Shown: one piece after another, positions 9,781-18,180 of the stretch | Layout: every line of letters starts with the position of its first letter | Numbering within the stretch: the first letter of the stretch is position 1 | Source: an uncultured Eubacteriales bacterium | Lineage (GTDB): Bacteria; Bacillota; Clostridia; Lachnospirales; Lachnospiraceae | Assembly: GCA_949284175.1 (NCBI GenBank) | Contig: CASDVE010000001.1 | Location: forward strand, 124,001-188,000 | Direction: 5' to 3' | Length of the DNA: 64,000 nucleotides | Program-made: the position numbers and the translations under genes | The notes under the pieces: model-generated | What the model saw: the letters and a program-made list of their open reading frames with translations, nothing else | What the model was told of the DNA's origin: nothing | The model's database searches: none

Positions 9781-9836
9781 AATAAGGTGCTTATCTGAAT
9801 TTATTCCTTTCATACACTCAGACAAGCACCTTATTT
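9781..9836 (-). terminator. Terminator of the tRNA operon
   Basis: Long stem with arms AATAAGGTGCTTATCTGA and TCAGACAAGCACCTTATT and a loop of about 20 nt. Read leftward it ends in TTTTAGAT, about 110 bp after the last tRNA. Confidence 0.7.
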
Positions 9837-9935
9837 ACGCGAATGTAACAACTCATACAAGATCGTCTATGTTCTTATATGACAACCATTCGCGAACGTG
9901 AAAAGCATACTTTGTATGCTTTTCATCGTTTACTT
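9834..9935 (+). repeat. Intergenic repeat, copy 1
   Basis: About 100-bp element starting ATTTACGCGAATGTAAC, with GCGAACG in the middle and a terminal hairpin (GAAAAGCATAC, TTT, GTATGCTTTTC) ending ATCGTTTAC. It shares its layout and many bases with the copy at 23188-23291, and on the opposite strand with the copy at 10201-10291. Like the 23.2-kb copy, it abuts a terminator stem. Confidence 0.6.
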
Positions 9936-9942
9936 CAACAAA

Positions 9943-10026
9943 TGCAGTCGACGGGACTTGAACCCGAACCCACGTACGTGGACATGAACCTGAATCATGC
10001 GCGTATGCCAATTCCGCCACGACTGC
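9943..10026 (-). tRNA. tRNA-Leu (anticodon CAG)
   Basis: 84-nt class II tRNA with acceptor stem GCAGTCG/CGACTGC, anticodon stem CATGA/TCATG around loop TTCAGGT, an extra arm and the T-loop TTCAAGT. CCA is not encoded. Last gene of the Pro-Arg-Leu-Leu array. Confidence 0.95.
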
Positions 10027-10200
10027 GTTTTCAATAAAACTTCAAAAATATATGCTATATCTTTCAAGCTACCAGCGGTCATCCCATCACATATTAACTA
10101 TGTAGCTGACTACTGCCTTTGAGTAGAAACGTCTAAGACATGCTCCTCATATTTGTGGATGGTATGCCCTCCACGCAAAAAAATCCTACCTGCATTATAC

Positions 10201-10291
10201 AAAACAATGAGAAACACGCTATGCGAGTTTCTCATGTTCTTTGGCAATTATTATAAACTATGTTTATAATCCATTACCTTCCACGCAAATA
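10201..10291 (-). repeat. Intergenic repeat, copy 2 (plus a partial copy at about 10161-10180)
   Basis: On the minus strand it begins ATTTGCGTGGAAGGTAATGG and ends with hairpin GAGAAACTCGCATAGCGTGT plus TTCTCATTGTTTTG. The string TCGCATAGCGTG is shared exactly with the 23.2-kb copy. A second start-like sequence, TTTGCGTGGAGGGCATACC, lies at about 10161-10180 (minus strand) and leads a structured 110-bp stretch up to tRNA-Leu(CAG) that may be a diverged copy. No other feature was recognised between the two tRNA-Leu genes. Confidence 0.5.
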
Positions 10292-10297
10292 GAAAAG

Positions 10298-10380
10298 TGC
10301 GGGAAAAGGGACTTGAACCCTCACTTCCTACGGAAACATGATCCTTAGTCATGCCTGTCTGCCAATTCCAGCATTCCCGC
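10298..10380 (-). tRNA. tRNA-Leu (anticodon TAA)
   Basis: 83-nt class II tRNA with acceptor GCGGGAA/TTCCCGC, anticodon stem CATGA/TCATG around loop CTAAGGA, and the T-loop TTCAAGT. CCA is not encoded. Separated from the other leucine tRNA by repeat sequences. Confidence 0.95.
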
Positions 10381-10384
10381 TTAA

Positions 10385-10458
<74 letters not shown>

Positions 10459-10481
10459 ATTTGCAATATGTATTTGCAAAG

Positions 10482-10556
10482 TCGGGGTGACAGGATTCGA
10501 ACCTGCGACCTCTTGATCCCAAATCAAGCGCTCTAGCCAAGCTGAGCCACACCCCG
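10482..10556 (-). tRNA. tRNA-Pro (anticodon TGG)
   Basis: 75-nt tRNA with acceptor CGGGGTG/CACCCCG, D-arm GCTCAGCTTGGCTAGAGC, anticodon stem CTTGA/TCAAG around loop TTTGGGA, and T-arm GCAGGTTCGAATCCTGT. First gene of the array. Confidence 0.96.
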
Positions 10557-10596
10557 TTGGTGTCAGAAGTTTCTTTTTCCTTGCTAAGACTTTTTT

Positions 10597-10625
10597 ATTT
10601 TAGCAAAGTTCTTTGTTTTTGTCAA
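10597..10625 (-). promoter_or_regulatory. Promoter of the tRNA array
   Basis: On the minus strand: -35 TTGACA, 17-bp spacer, -10 TAAAAT, ending about 40 bp before tRNA-Pro. It is one of the best vegetative-type promoters in the window. Confidence 0.85.
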
Positions 10626-10900
10626 GAAGTTTTTTTAATTTTTTTATTTCAATAAAATTTTAAAACTTTTTTAACTTTAAAAACAATTCAGAAATATTAG
10701 TTCTTTGCTGTTGCGATTTCCATAACGAAATAGTTTCTATTCTATTATTTTTCGCTCTCTCTCAGCGACGTTATATATCTTACACCACATTTTCTAAGAA
10801 GTCAATAGCCTTTTTAGAAAATTTTTAATTTTTCTAATTTTTTATACAAAAGCTAAAACGATACCTAGCCCATCCTTCTTTTTTATTACCCTCTTTCCCT
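10626..10900. other. AT-rich gap between tRNA promoter and degV-like gene
   Basis: No reading frame or RNA gene was recognised. It must hold the 3' end of the DegV transcript, but no clean terminator stem with a T-run was found. Confidence 0.5.
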
Positions 10901-11803
10901 TTATATCACTTTTGTACAAGCAATTCCAAGAGCATTGGGTCCTGTATGACAAGCGATACTCCAAGTGAGCGGATCCATGATCACTTCTCTTTGTGGATAC
11001 ATAGACTCCAATTTCTTTTTCATTTCTTTTGCTTCTGTGGAATCCACACCAGAATACGCCACCTCAAAATGTGCCTCCTCTGGTGTTATTCCCAATGTAT
11101 CTTCACATTCCTTTTGAATTGCCTCCAACATAAGAGCTTTTGCACTTTTCATCGTACGGGCTTTTTTATAAATATCAAGCACACCACCTTGAATCCGAAG
11201 AATCGGTTTTATATGGAGCATCTCTCCTATCATGGCAGTAGCCTTTGTAATTCTTCCGCCCTTTTTCAAATACTTTAAAGTATCAACAGCAATGAAGATG
11301 ACGGAATCCAAGGCTTGTCTTTCCATGGTTTCCTTAATTTGTCTTGCATCCCACCCACACTCTATAAGCATTTTTATATCATATACCATCTGCTTTTGTG
11401 GAACAGAAATTCTTCTTCCATCAATCACTTGTACCCTTCCATCAAACTCTTGTGCTAACATCATAGCATTTTGACAAGAACTGCTTAAGGTACTTGACAT
11501 TGGCAAATACAACACTTCTTCATACCATTGTAATAAAGACTCAAAGCAATGTATCACCTCTCCAGCGACCGGCGTTGATGTCAGTACTTCTTCATCCGCT
11601 GTTAACTTAGTATAAAACTCTTCTTGACTCAAATCTACCCCTTCATAGTATGTGACTCCATTCATAGAAATGGGCATAGGGATCACATAGATACCATCTG
11701 TATTATCCTGACAAATTCCACTATTGCTATCTGTTACAACTGCAATTCTACCCTTATTTTCAGAACTCCATTGCTCTTTACATTCCCATTGCTGATTTCC
11801 CAT
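10901..11803 (-). CDS. DegV family fatty-acid-binding protein
   Basis: 300-residue DegV-family (EDD fold) protein. Family members bind fatty acids, and the FakB type presents them to the FakA kinase for phospholipid synthesis. Visible motifs: RIAVVTDSNSGI near residue 19, IPMPISMNGVTYYEG, TSTPVAGEV near 75, LPMSSTLSSSCQNA near 99 and the later YLKKGGRITKATAM. The ATG at 11803 follows AGAGGTAATAAG. No FakA gene is nearby, so acting as a FakB is inference. The IS element begins about 110 bp upstream of the start and may affect its expression. Confidence 0.88.
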   Translation of the reverse strand: MGNQQWECKEQWSSENKGRIAVVTDSNSGICQDNTDGIYVIPMPISMNGVTYYEGVDLSQEEFYTKLTADEEVLTSTPVAGEVIHCFESLLQWYEEVLYLPMSSTLSSSCQNAMMLAQEFDGRVQVIDGRRISVPQKQMVYDIKMLIECGWDARQIKETMERQALDSVIFIAVDTLKYLKKGGRITKATAMIGEMLHIKPILRIQGGVLDIYKKARTMKSAKALMLEAIQKECEDTLGITPEEAHFEVAYSGVDSTEAKEMKKKLESMYPQREVIMDPLTWSIACHTGPNALGIACTKVI

Positions 11804-11916
11804 CTTATTACCTCTTAATTCTCATTTTCTCTTTGCGGAATCCATATTTATTTTCATGAAACTAATTATTCATAAATTAAATTCTTTCGTTTTTCGTAGG
11901 CGGAAACCCACTGCCT

Positions 11917-12354
11917 TCAGGCGGTGGAAGAAGCCATGTAAATTCGTAGCCACTCCCCTTGGTTCTCGATGTACTTTTGTATCATAGCGGATGACACTTC
12001 TCCAATACTGCAAGCAAAATATCCGTCAGACCAAAATATCTTCTTCCAATACTGTTTAGAAAGACATGAGCTGTATTTTTGCCAAAGATAATAGGTTGTC
12101 TGTTGTTTTACTATCTTTACAATGTCCCAAACTCTATCCTTCGTATCGTAACTTAATAGAAAATGTATATGGTCTTTGTCTGTCTCCATAGCAATAATTT
12201 CGTAGCCATTCGCATTTGCAATATCGAAAATCTTTTGCTTAATATCATCAGCGATAGAACCTTTGAGCAGCTGCTTGCGATCCTTCGTAACAAGGACTAT
12301 ATGCACTTTAAGACTGTATTTTTATCTGTTATGACGGTTATATCTGTTATCCAT
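11917..12354 (-). pseudogene. tnpA: IS200-type Y1 transposase with an early nonsense codon
   Basis: HUH single-strand transposase that cuts and joins the IS ends. The natural ATG at 12354 starts MDNRYNRHNR, but codon 11 is TAA. The same frame then resumes as KYSLKVHIVLVTKDRKQLL to the end. The rest is intact: the HxH motif in DHIHFLLSY and the catalytic tyrosine in MIQKYIENQ. Restart at the GTG at 12306 could still give a protein lacking the first 16 residues. Whether that is active cannot be told, so it is probably disabled or poorly expressed. Confidence 0.8.
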
Positions 12355-12370
12355 ACTTCACCTCAAAATA

Positions 12371-12399
12371 TTGATAATCATTAATTATTATTATATAAT
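12371..12399 (+). promoter_or_regulatory. Promoter of tnpB
   Basis: TTGATA, 17-bp spacer, TATAAT, located 36 bp before the tnpB start. The ribosome site AAAGGAG follows. Confidence 0.75.
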
Positions 12400-12434
12400 A
12401 ATTCTAGTGAAATATCAACGAAAGGAGTACATGT

Positions 12435-13574
12435 ATGAAACAGATGACCATAACTGCAAAAGTTCAGATAGTCGCAACTGATGCAGATAAAGTTTTGCTT
12501 GATGAAACCATGGCTGTCTATCGTGATGCCTGCAATTATGTTTCCGAGTATGTATTCCGTACACATGACCTGAAACAGTTTTCACTCAATAAGACTTTGT
12601 ACTTTATGCTTCGTGAAAAGTTTGGACTGAAATCTCAGATGACGCAGTCTGTAATTAAAACTGTAATTGCGAGATATAAAACCATTCTTGAAAATCAGAA
12701 AGAATGGATTAAGCCTTCTTTTAAAAAGCCACAGTACGACCTTGTTTGGAATAGAGATTATTCCTTAACGCAAAACTGCTTTTCTGTAAATACTCTTAAT
12801 GGTCGTGTTAAGTTACTATATTTTGCGGAAGGTATGTCTAAATATTTTGACCATACAATTTATAAATTTGGTACAGCCAAACTTATGAATAAGCATGGCA
12901 AGTATTATCTTCACATACCAGTTACTTATGAGGTTGAAGAAAGTAATCTTTCTGATATTTGCAATGTTGTAGGTATTGACAGAGGTATTAACTTTGTTGT
13001 CGCTACTTATAACAGTAAGCACAAGTCTGGATTTGTCAGCGGTAAAGCCATCAAACAGAAAAGAGCGAACTATTCTAAGCTTCGTAAAGAACTTCAAATG
13101 CGTCAGACCCCATCTTCAAGACAACGAATCAAAGCGATTGGTCAGCGAGAAAACCGTTGGATGCAGGATATTAACCATAAGGTATCAAAGGCACTCGTTG
13201 AAAGCAATCCAAAGCATACACTCTTTGTATTAGAGGACTTGTCAGGGGTTCGTAGTGCTACAGAACGTGTCAGAACCAAAGACCGCTATGTTTGTGTATC
13301 TTGGTCGTTCTATGACCTTGAACAAAAATTAATCTACAAGGCGAAACAGAATCAGTCTTCGGTAATAAAGGTAGACCCTCGTTACACAAGCCAGTGTTGT
13401 CCTATTTGCGGACATACTGAAAAGTCGAATCGTGACAAGAAGATACATCTGTTTACTTGCAAAAACTGTGGCTATAAGTCTAATGATGACCGCATTGGAG
13501 CAATGAATCTGTATCGTATGGGAATCAACTATCTTGTGGATAGCCAAGTACCTAATACAGTTACGACAGAGTAA
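12435..13574 (+). CDS. tnpB: TnpB RNA-guided nuclease of IS605
   Basis: 379-residue TnpB, the ancestor-type relative of Cas12 that cuts DNA matching a guide at the end of its omega RNA and favours retention of the element. The RuvC active-site parts are all present: GIDRGINFVVATY (Asp) near residue 183, LFVLEDLSG (Glu) near 265 and SNDDRIGAMNL (Asp) near 355. The C-terminal zinc ribbon is CCPICG...FTCKNCG. Strong promoter and AAAGGAG ribosome site upstream. No damage is seen, in contrast to tnpA. Its stop codon lies inside a 12-bp palindrome that starts the structured right end. Confidence 0.93.
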   Translation: MKQMTITAKVQIVATDADKVLLDETMAVYRDACNYVSEYVFRTHDLKQFSLNKTLYFMLREKFGLKSQMTQSVIKTVIARYKTILENQKEWIKPSFKKPQYDLVWNRDYSLTQNCFSVNTLNGRVKLLYFAEGMSKYFDHTIYKFGTAKLMNKHGKYYLHIPVTYEVEESNLSDICNVVGIDRGINFVVATYNSKHKSGFVSGKAIKQKRANYSKLRKELQMRQTPSSRQRIKAIGQRENRWMQDINHKVSKALVESNPKHTLFVLEDLSGVRSATERVRTKDRYVCVSWSFYDLEQKLIYKAKQNQSSVIKVDPRYTSQCCPICGHTEKSNRDKKIHLFTCKNCGYKSNDDRIGAMNLYRMGINYLVDSQVPNTVTTE

Positions 13575-13722
13575 ACTCTGTCGTAAAGGGTGCTGTCAAC
13601 CACCCTATGATGTAACGCCACTTTAGATAGCAATAGCTATCGGGATTAAAAGTCGGAGGCGTAAGCCGTTAGTACGACTGGGCAGTTACAAGCCCATGAC
13701 CTTTAGGTCGTGAGTAGTTGAC
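13561..13722 (+). ncRNA. Probable omega RNA scaffold / IS right end
   Basis: Structured segment overlapping the end of tnpB. It opens with a perfect palindrome, TTACGACAGAGT/ACTCTGTCGTAA, around the stop codon. Then come GATAGCAATAGCTATC, GTCGGAGGCGTAAGCC, and the terminal hairpin CCCATGACC-TTTA-GGTCGTGAG. In known IS605 elements this region is the guide-RNA scaffold and the guide is the flanking host DNA. Here that guide would start near 13723 (ACTGTATCATAGGG). The call rests on position and structure, and the exact RNA ends are unknown. Confidence 0.6.
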
Positions 13723-13758
13723 ACTGTATCATAGGGTATTTTTCTTGTCAACGTATGG

Positions 13759-15222
13759 TTAACGCTTGATTGCATACTCCTCTTCTCCAGCCCCTTCCCA
13801 AAGTCGATGCCCTGTAAGAGTAATCGCACCTTTCATCGCCCAAACTCTCATATTATAAAAACGGAGTCTTGCACTTACACTTTTCCCGCTTAACTGAGAT
13901 AAGCTCTGTGCAAAAGAAACCTTTTTCCAACCTGCTTCTCCTTCTTCTATCACACAATCTTCAAAAGAAAAACCAGAAAATGCCTCCTTATTCCAGTTAC
14001 TGGCTATCATCACAGAAAGTCCACTTTTTTCATTTTCTTTGATTGGTTCTGCTAGAATTTCCAGTTCTTCTCCTTGTATTTCTAATTTGCAAGTGGAAAG
14101 AATTCCTTCTTCCTCTGTGTTTATCGTCTGATACGAAGCAAAACGATCCTTTTTTATAAAGGCTCTCATTAGAGAGCTCTCTCTAAAGTTGGTGTGTTTT
14201 CCATTCCCTCCCATATAATAAAATAGAAGATCGCCATTTTCCAATAAAACAGGTGGTGAAGCATAAATACATCCACAATCCGCTTCTCCCTTTGGATACG
14301 TTCCCTCTCCTCGTTCTATGAAATTTTGTCCTGCAACAACCCAGTCAAAATGTTCTGGTTCTACCGCCCATGTGAGTTCACAATCCACCCGATCAAACAT
14401 AGGACTTTTTCTATCTCCTTCATGAATCACAGAGGCAAATCCCAAATAAAGATTGCCATATGAAAATGCTGGCATGGCATAAATCTGTCGTTCAAATCCC
14501 CCACCACGCAGTGTTTCTATTGGCTCACTCCAATCCAAAAAGTCGTAGCTATGACTCATTGTTGTAATGCGAATCCCATCTTTCCATACACGAGATAGCA
14601 AACAATATCGTTTCTTTTCCTCATCCCAAAATGGCAGATTATGACTATCCGCAGGTGGATTAAAACGCTTCCATCGAATCGGTTTTTTCCAATGCACTCC
14701 ATCCTTTGAAAAACTGACAGCCATATAAGCTGTATGCCCTGGCTGATCAATTTTTGTCACCATTTTATATCGCTTTTCTTCTTCTACTTCTCTTTCATCC
14801 AACATAACCCCTGTTCCATGGGCATATGGAAAAATTAAATTATTTTCTTTGCTCCCTCTAAAGTCCACAAGATGTAATTTGGGCTTTCTCCAGCAGATTC
14901 CATCTTCACTTTCTGCATAGGCAAGGGCTGGAACTCGATCTTCTCTCGGTTGATAATCTCTACGTTCTCTTTCCTCTTTTGAAACACCTTCACTATCTTT
15001 ATCCTCAATAAAAAGCGTGTAATAACACCGATAGATGTTCTCTTTCTTATCATAAATCACATTGGGATACCCATTGTCAATCCGAATTTCCCATGGTTCA
15101 CTTTCTGAAAATAACACCCCATGTTCCTTGTCTTTTTTAGGAGGTGTCACTTCCAATTGCACGTTTTCCATCCCTTGTGGGTTTAAAACACGCCGATCTA
15201 GTAATAAATATTTTTGCATCAT
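13759..15222 (-). CDS. Cytoplasmic beta-propeller glycosidase-like protein
   Basis: 487-residue protein without signal peptide. The N-terminal 370 residues look like a five-bladed beta-propeller of the GH32/GH43 type, with repeated blades (NGYPNVIYDKKENIYRCYYT, AYAESEDGICWRKP, MAVSFSKDGVHWKKP, DFLDWSEPI). The C-terminal 110 residues form a beta-rich accessory domain. Its start overlaps the oppF stop by 4 bp, so it is translationally coupled to the transporter and should act on whatever is imported. The exact GH family and substrate are not clear; the catalytic carboxylates cannot be assigned with confidence. Confidence 0.6.
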   Translation of the reverse strand: MMQKYLLLDRRVLNPQGMENVQLEVTPPKKDKEHGVLFSESEPWEIRIDNGYPNVIYDKKENIYRCYYTLFIEDKDSEGVSKEERERRDYQPREDRVPALAYAESEDGICWRKPKLHLVDFRGSKENNLIFPYAHGTGVMLDEREVEEEKRYKMVTKIDQPGHTAYMAVSFSKDGVHWKKPIRWKRFNPPADSHNLPFWDEEKKRYCLLSRVWKDGIRITTMSHSYDFLDWSEPIETLRGGGFERQIYAMPAFSYGNLYLGFASVIHEGDRKSPMFDRVDCELTWAVEPEHFDWVVAGQNFIERGEGTYPKGEADCGCIYASPPVLLENGDLLFYYMGGNGKHTNFRESSLMRAFIKKDRFASYQTINTEEEGILSTCKLEIQGEELEILAEPIKENEKSGLSVMIASNWNKEAFSGFSFEDCVIEEGEAGWKKVSFAQSLSQLSGKSVSARLRFYNMRVWAMKGAITLTGHRLWEGAGEEEYAIKR

Positions 15223-16244
15223 GCCTCTTTTTCTCCATCCATTTCTTCATTTTTATATAGATGACAAGCCACCATATGACCTTCTGCCCCATAATGCACC
15301 ATATCCGGCTCTTTTGTTTTACATATTTCCATACACTTAGGACAGCGATTGTGGAATGGGCATCCATTTGGCTTATGAATTGGACTTGGAACTTCTCCCT
15401 CCAAAATCTGTCTTTCCTTTTTTATATGAATATCTGCCACTGGAATAGCGGATAGGAGAGCTTTTGTATAAGGATGTAACGGTTCTTCATAAAGTGCCGT
15501 TGAATCCGCAATCTCTACAATTTTTCCTAAATACATTACAACAATTCGATCCGACATATATTGTACAACCGATAGATCATGTGCAATAAACAAATAGGTC
15601 AGATTCATTTCTTTTTGAATTTCTTTCATAAGATTTAACACTTGTGCCTGAATGGATACATCCAGTGCGGATACTGGTTCATCACAAATTAGCACTTCTG
15701 GCATCACTTCCAATGCACGGGCAATACAAAGTCTTTGACGTTGTCCCCCTGAGAACTCATGAGGATACCTCATAAGGTAATCTGGCTGAATATTGACCAT
15801 TTTTAACACTTTTTCCATTGTTGCCTCACGCTCTTTTTGATCCGTCATGCCATGCACTTTTAACGGCTCTTCAAAAGAAGAATATATTTTCTTTTGTGGA
15901 TTCAATGCGGAATATGGATCTTGAAACACCATTTGCACCTTTTTTCGAAATTCAAACATCTCTTCTTTATTAAATTTCGTAATATCTTTAAACTCTCCGT
16001 CATAACAATACAGCACTTCTCCACTAGTTGGTTTTTCCAACATCATTGCCGTTTTTCCAAAGGTAGACTTTCCACAACCTGACTCTCCAACAATCCCGAT
16101 GGTTTCTCCTCTATATACATCTAAACTGACACCGTCCACCGCTTTTACATGACCTACAACTTTTTTAAACATCCCTTTTGTAATCGGAAACCAAGTTCTT
16201 AGATCCTTTATTCGAAATATCACTTCTTTTTTATCAGTTGTCAT
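15219..16244 (-). CDS. oppF: Oligopeptide-type ABC transporter ATPase (OppF/DppF-like)
   Basis: One of the two ATPases that power import by an Opp/Dpp-type ABC transporter. 341 residues. Walker A GESGCGKSTFGKT near residue 54, signature SGGQRQRLCIARAL near 165, Walker B VLICDEPVSALD near 185, H-loop IAHDLSVV. The C-terminal extension carries the family's cysteine-rich segment (NGCPFHNRCPKC), often an iron-sulfur site in Opp ATPases. Starts one base after the oppD stop. The opp/dpp name reflects the family; the cargo is unknown. Confidence 0.92.
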   Translation of the reverse strand: MTTDKKEVIFRIKDLRTWFPITKGMFKKVVGHVKAVDGVSLDVYRGETIGIVGESGCGKSTFGKTAMMLEKPTSGEVLYCYDGEFKDITKFNKEEMFEFRKKVQMVFQDPYSALNPQKKIYSSFEEPLKVHGMTDQKEREATMEKVLKMVNIQPDYLMRYPHEFSGGQRQRLCIARALEVMPEVLICDEPVSALDVSIQAQVLNLMKEIQKEMNLTYLFIAHDLSVVQYMSDRIVVMYLGKIVEIADSTALYEEPLHPYTKALLSAIPVADIHIKKERQILEGEVPSPIHKPNGCPFHNRCPKCMEICKTKEPDMVHYGAEGHMVACHLYKNEEMDGEKEA

Positions 16245-16245
16245 T

Positions 16246-17274
16246 TCACTTTACCTCCGGATATGTATCATATTTCACACAACGAACAAGATGCCCTTTG
16301 CTCACTTCATAGGTTGGAATGGCTTTTCCTCTGCACTTATCCGTACATTCTGGACAACGATCGGCAAATTCACACCCTGCTTTTAAATCAGCCGGATTTG
16401 GTGTTGACCCAGGAATCGTTTCTAACTTTTGTCCATTGGCAAGCCCTAGCACTGGTACACTTCTTAATAAGGCTTTTGTATAAGGATGACTTGTTCGGTC
16501 AAAAATGTCTTCCAGGCTTCCAAACTCAACCACTCTTCCCATATACATAACACACACTTCATCCGCCATCTCTGCTACAAGCCCCATATTATGCGTGATT
16601 AAAATAATAGATTTTCCTTCCTTTACTTGCAGTTCTTTTAATAAATCCATAATCTGTGCTTGAATCGTCACATCCAACGCAGTGGTTGGTTCATCACAGA
16701 TAATTAATTCTGGATTGCATATCATGGCAATGGCGATGACGACACGTTGTTTCATTCCACCAGAAAACTGATGAGGATAGCAGTTGATTCTCTCCTCTGG
16801 ATCTGGAATTCCTAGCTTTTTAAACATGGTAAGCACCTTTTCTCGTGCCTGTGCTTTTGTCATTCCTTTATTATGTTGAAGCAAACCTTCTGCCACTTGA
16901 TCTCCTACTTTATAGACTGGATTTAAACTAGACATGGGATCTTGAAAGACCATAGATAAATCCGCCCCACGAAGTGCTCTCATCTTCGCTCCATTTGGTT
17001 TATCAATTTGTTCTAAGTGATATTCCTCTATCTTATCCCCTCTTAGAGCGTTATATTGAATATTATCCGCTTTTACAATGGCATTTTTTCCTGTAAAACG
17101 CATAATGGAATTCATCGTTACACTTTTTCCACAACCTGATTCCCCAACAACTGCCAATGTCTTTCCTCTTTTTAATTGAAAGGACACATCCTTTACAATC
17201 TTTATCTCTTTTTGATCAGAAATAAAAGATGTATTCAAATTTTTCACATCTAAAATAATTTCTCTTGTATCCAT
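16246..17274 (-). CDS. oppD: Oligopeptide-type ABC transporter ATPase (OppD/DppD-like)
   Basis: Partner ATPase of OppF, 342 residues. Walker A GESGCGKSVTMNSIM near residue 43, signature SGGMKQRVVIAIAM near 165, Walker B LIICDEPTTALD, H-loop ITHNMGLV. The C-terminal oligopeptide-transporter extension has cysteines in CEFADRCPECTDKC. Lies 13 bp after oppC in an uninterrupted leftward operon oppA-B-C-D-F-glycosidase. Confidence 0.92.
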   Translation of the reverse strand: MDTREIILDVKNLNTSFISDQKEIKIVKDVSFQLKRGKTLAVVGESGCGKSVTMNSIMRFTGKNAIVKADNIQYNALRGDKIEEYHLEQIDKPNGAKMRALRGADLSMVFQDPMSSLNPVYKVGDQVAEGLLQHNKGMTKAQAREKVLTMFKKLGIPDPEERINCYPHQFSGGMKQRVVIAIAMICNPELIICDEPTTALDVTIQAQIMDLLKELQVKEGKSIILITHNMGLVAEMADEVCVMYMGRVVEFGSLEDIFDRTSHPYTKALLRSVPVLGLANGQKLETIPGSTPNPADLKAGCEFADRCPECTDKCRGKAIPTYEVSKGHLVRCVKYDTYPEVK

Positions 17275-17287
17275 CCTCTATTCTCCT

Positions 17288-18169
17288 TTATTGCTGTTTT
17301 GCATCCAATACATCACGTAATCCATCTCCTAAAAAATTGATGGCAAGCACAAATAAACTGATAGCAAGTCCTGGAAATACCCAGATCCACCATTGATCGG
17401 TCACAATGGAAATAGATTTTGCTGCATTTAAAATATTCCCCCATGTGGGCGTGCTATCCGCAACTCCCAGACCAATAAAAGATAAGGATGCCTCTTGTAA
17501 AATAAAAAATGCTACGTTTGTTGTGGTGGATACGATAATAGGGCTCATAACATTTGGTAAAATCTGCTTAAACATAATGTTATTCCCACTCATTCCAAAG
17601 GCTTCACACACTTTTACATATGTTTCTCCTTTTAAACTCATGTATTCATTTCGAACCATACGAAATGTCGTCATCCATCCTGTCACAACAAAAATAAATA
17701 ATAAGTTAGTAAGCCCTCTTTTGTTCACAATGGCTACTAACATCATAACAAGGACAAGCTGTGGAAATGCCTGAAAGATTTCAGAAACTCTGACAAGAAT
17801 TGCATCTGTTTTTCCACCAAAAAATCCCGCAACAGCACCCAGTACTGCACCAATAACAGAGCTCAATACAGCACAAAAAACACCAATTAAAATAGAATAA
17901 CATCCGCCAATTAATACTCTTGCAAAAAGATCACGACCGATGGTATCCGTTCCAAACAAATGTCCATTCCCCGGTGCTTTTTTCATTTCTGTCAATACTG
18001 GTGTGTTATAATCCACACCTGCAATGGCACCGATGATACAAGCAATAGTCATAAGAACTACAACGAAAAGACCTATGACTGCTAATTTATTTCTCATAAA
18101 TTTACGCACATTCTTTTTCAATAAAGAAGAAGATGCTGTACTTTTTTGTTCTTGCAAATTCACTCTCAT
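17288..18169 (-). CDS. oppC: Oligopeptide-type ABC transporter permease (OppC/DppC-like)
   Basis: 293-residue inner-membrane permease with about six transmembrane helices. It has the OppC N-terminal domain signature (HLFGTDTIGRDLFARVLIGG near residue 70) and the EAA loop that docks the ATPase (VCEAFGMSGNNIMFKQILPN near 187). The ATG at 18169 follows GGGGG. It pairs with OppB to form the channel. Confidence 0.92.
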   Translation of the reverse strand: MRVNLQEQKSTASSSLLKKNVRKFMRNKLAVIGLFVVVLMTIACIIGAIAGVDYNTPVLTEMKKAPGNGHLFGTDTIGRDLFARVLIGGCYSILIGVFCAVLSSVIGAVLGAVAGFFGGKTDAILVRVSEIFQAFPQLVLVMMLVAIVNKRGLTNLLFIFVVTGWMTTFRMVRNEYMSLKGETYVKVCEAFGMSGNNIMFKQILPNVMSPIIVSTTTNVAFFILQEASLSFIGLGVADSTPTWGNILNAAKSISIVTDQWWIWVFPGLAISLFVLAINFLGDGLRDVLDAKQQ

Positions 18170-18180
18170 GTCCCCCTTTT

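Larger units (their letters stand above)
11885..13722. mobile_element. IS200/IS605-family insertion sequence
   Basis: Divergent tnpA (minus) and tnpB (plus) flanked by subterminal hairpins, as in the IS605 group. Left-end hairpin CCACTGCC-TTCA-GGCGGTGG is at 11908-11927, overlapping the end of tnpA. Right-end hairpin CCCATGACC-TTTA-GGTCGTGAG is at about 13693-13713, followed by TAGTTGAC. Elements of this group have no terminal inverted repeats and make no target duplication, so the exact ends are approximate. It sits between the DegV gene and the glycosidase gene and breaks no reading frame. Confidence 0.88.

Noticed and set aside
10027-10297. Structured RNA gene (6S-like or similar) between the two tRNA-Leu genes
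   Set aside because: Several small hairpins exist, but no known RNA family signature was recognised, and part of the stretch is explained by the intergenic repeat.
12381-12566. 61-aa leftward frame opposite tnpB start
   Set aside because: It lies antisense to the tnpB start and its promoter, with no ribosome site; a shadow of tnpB.
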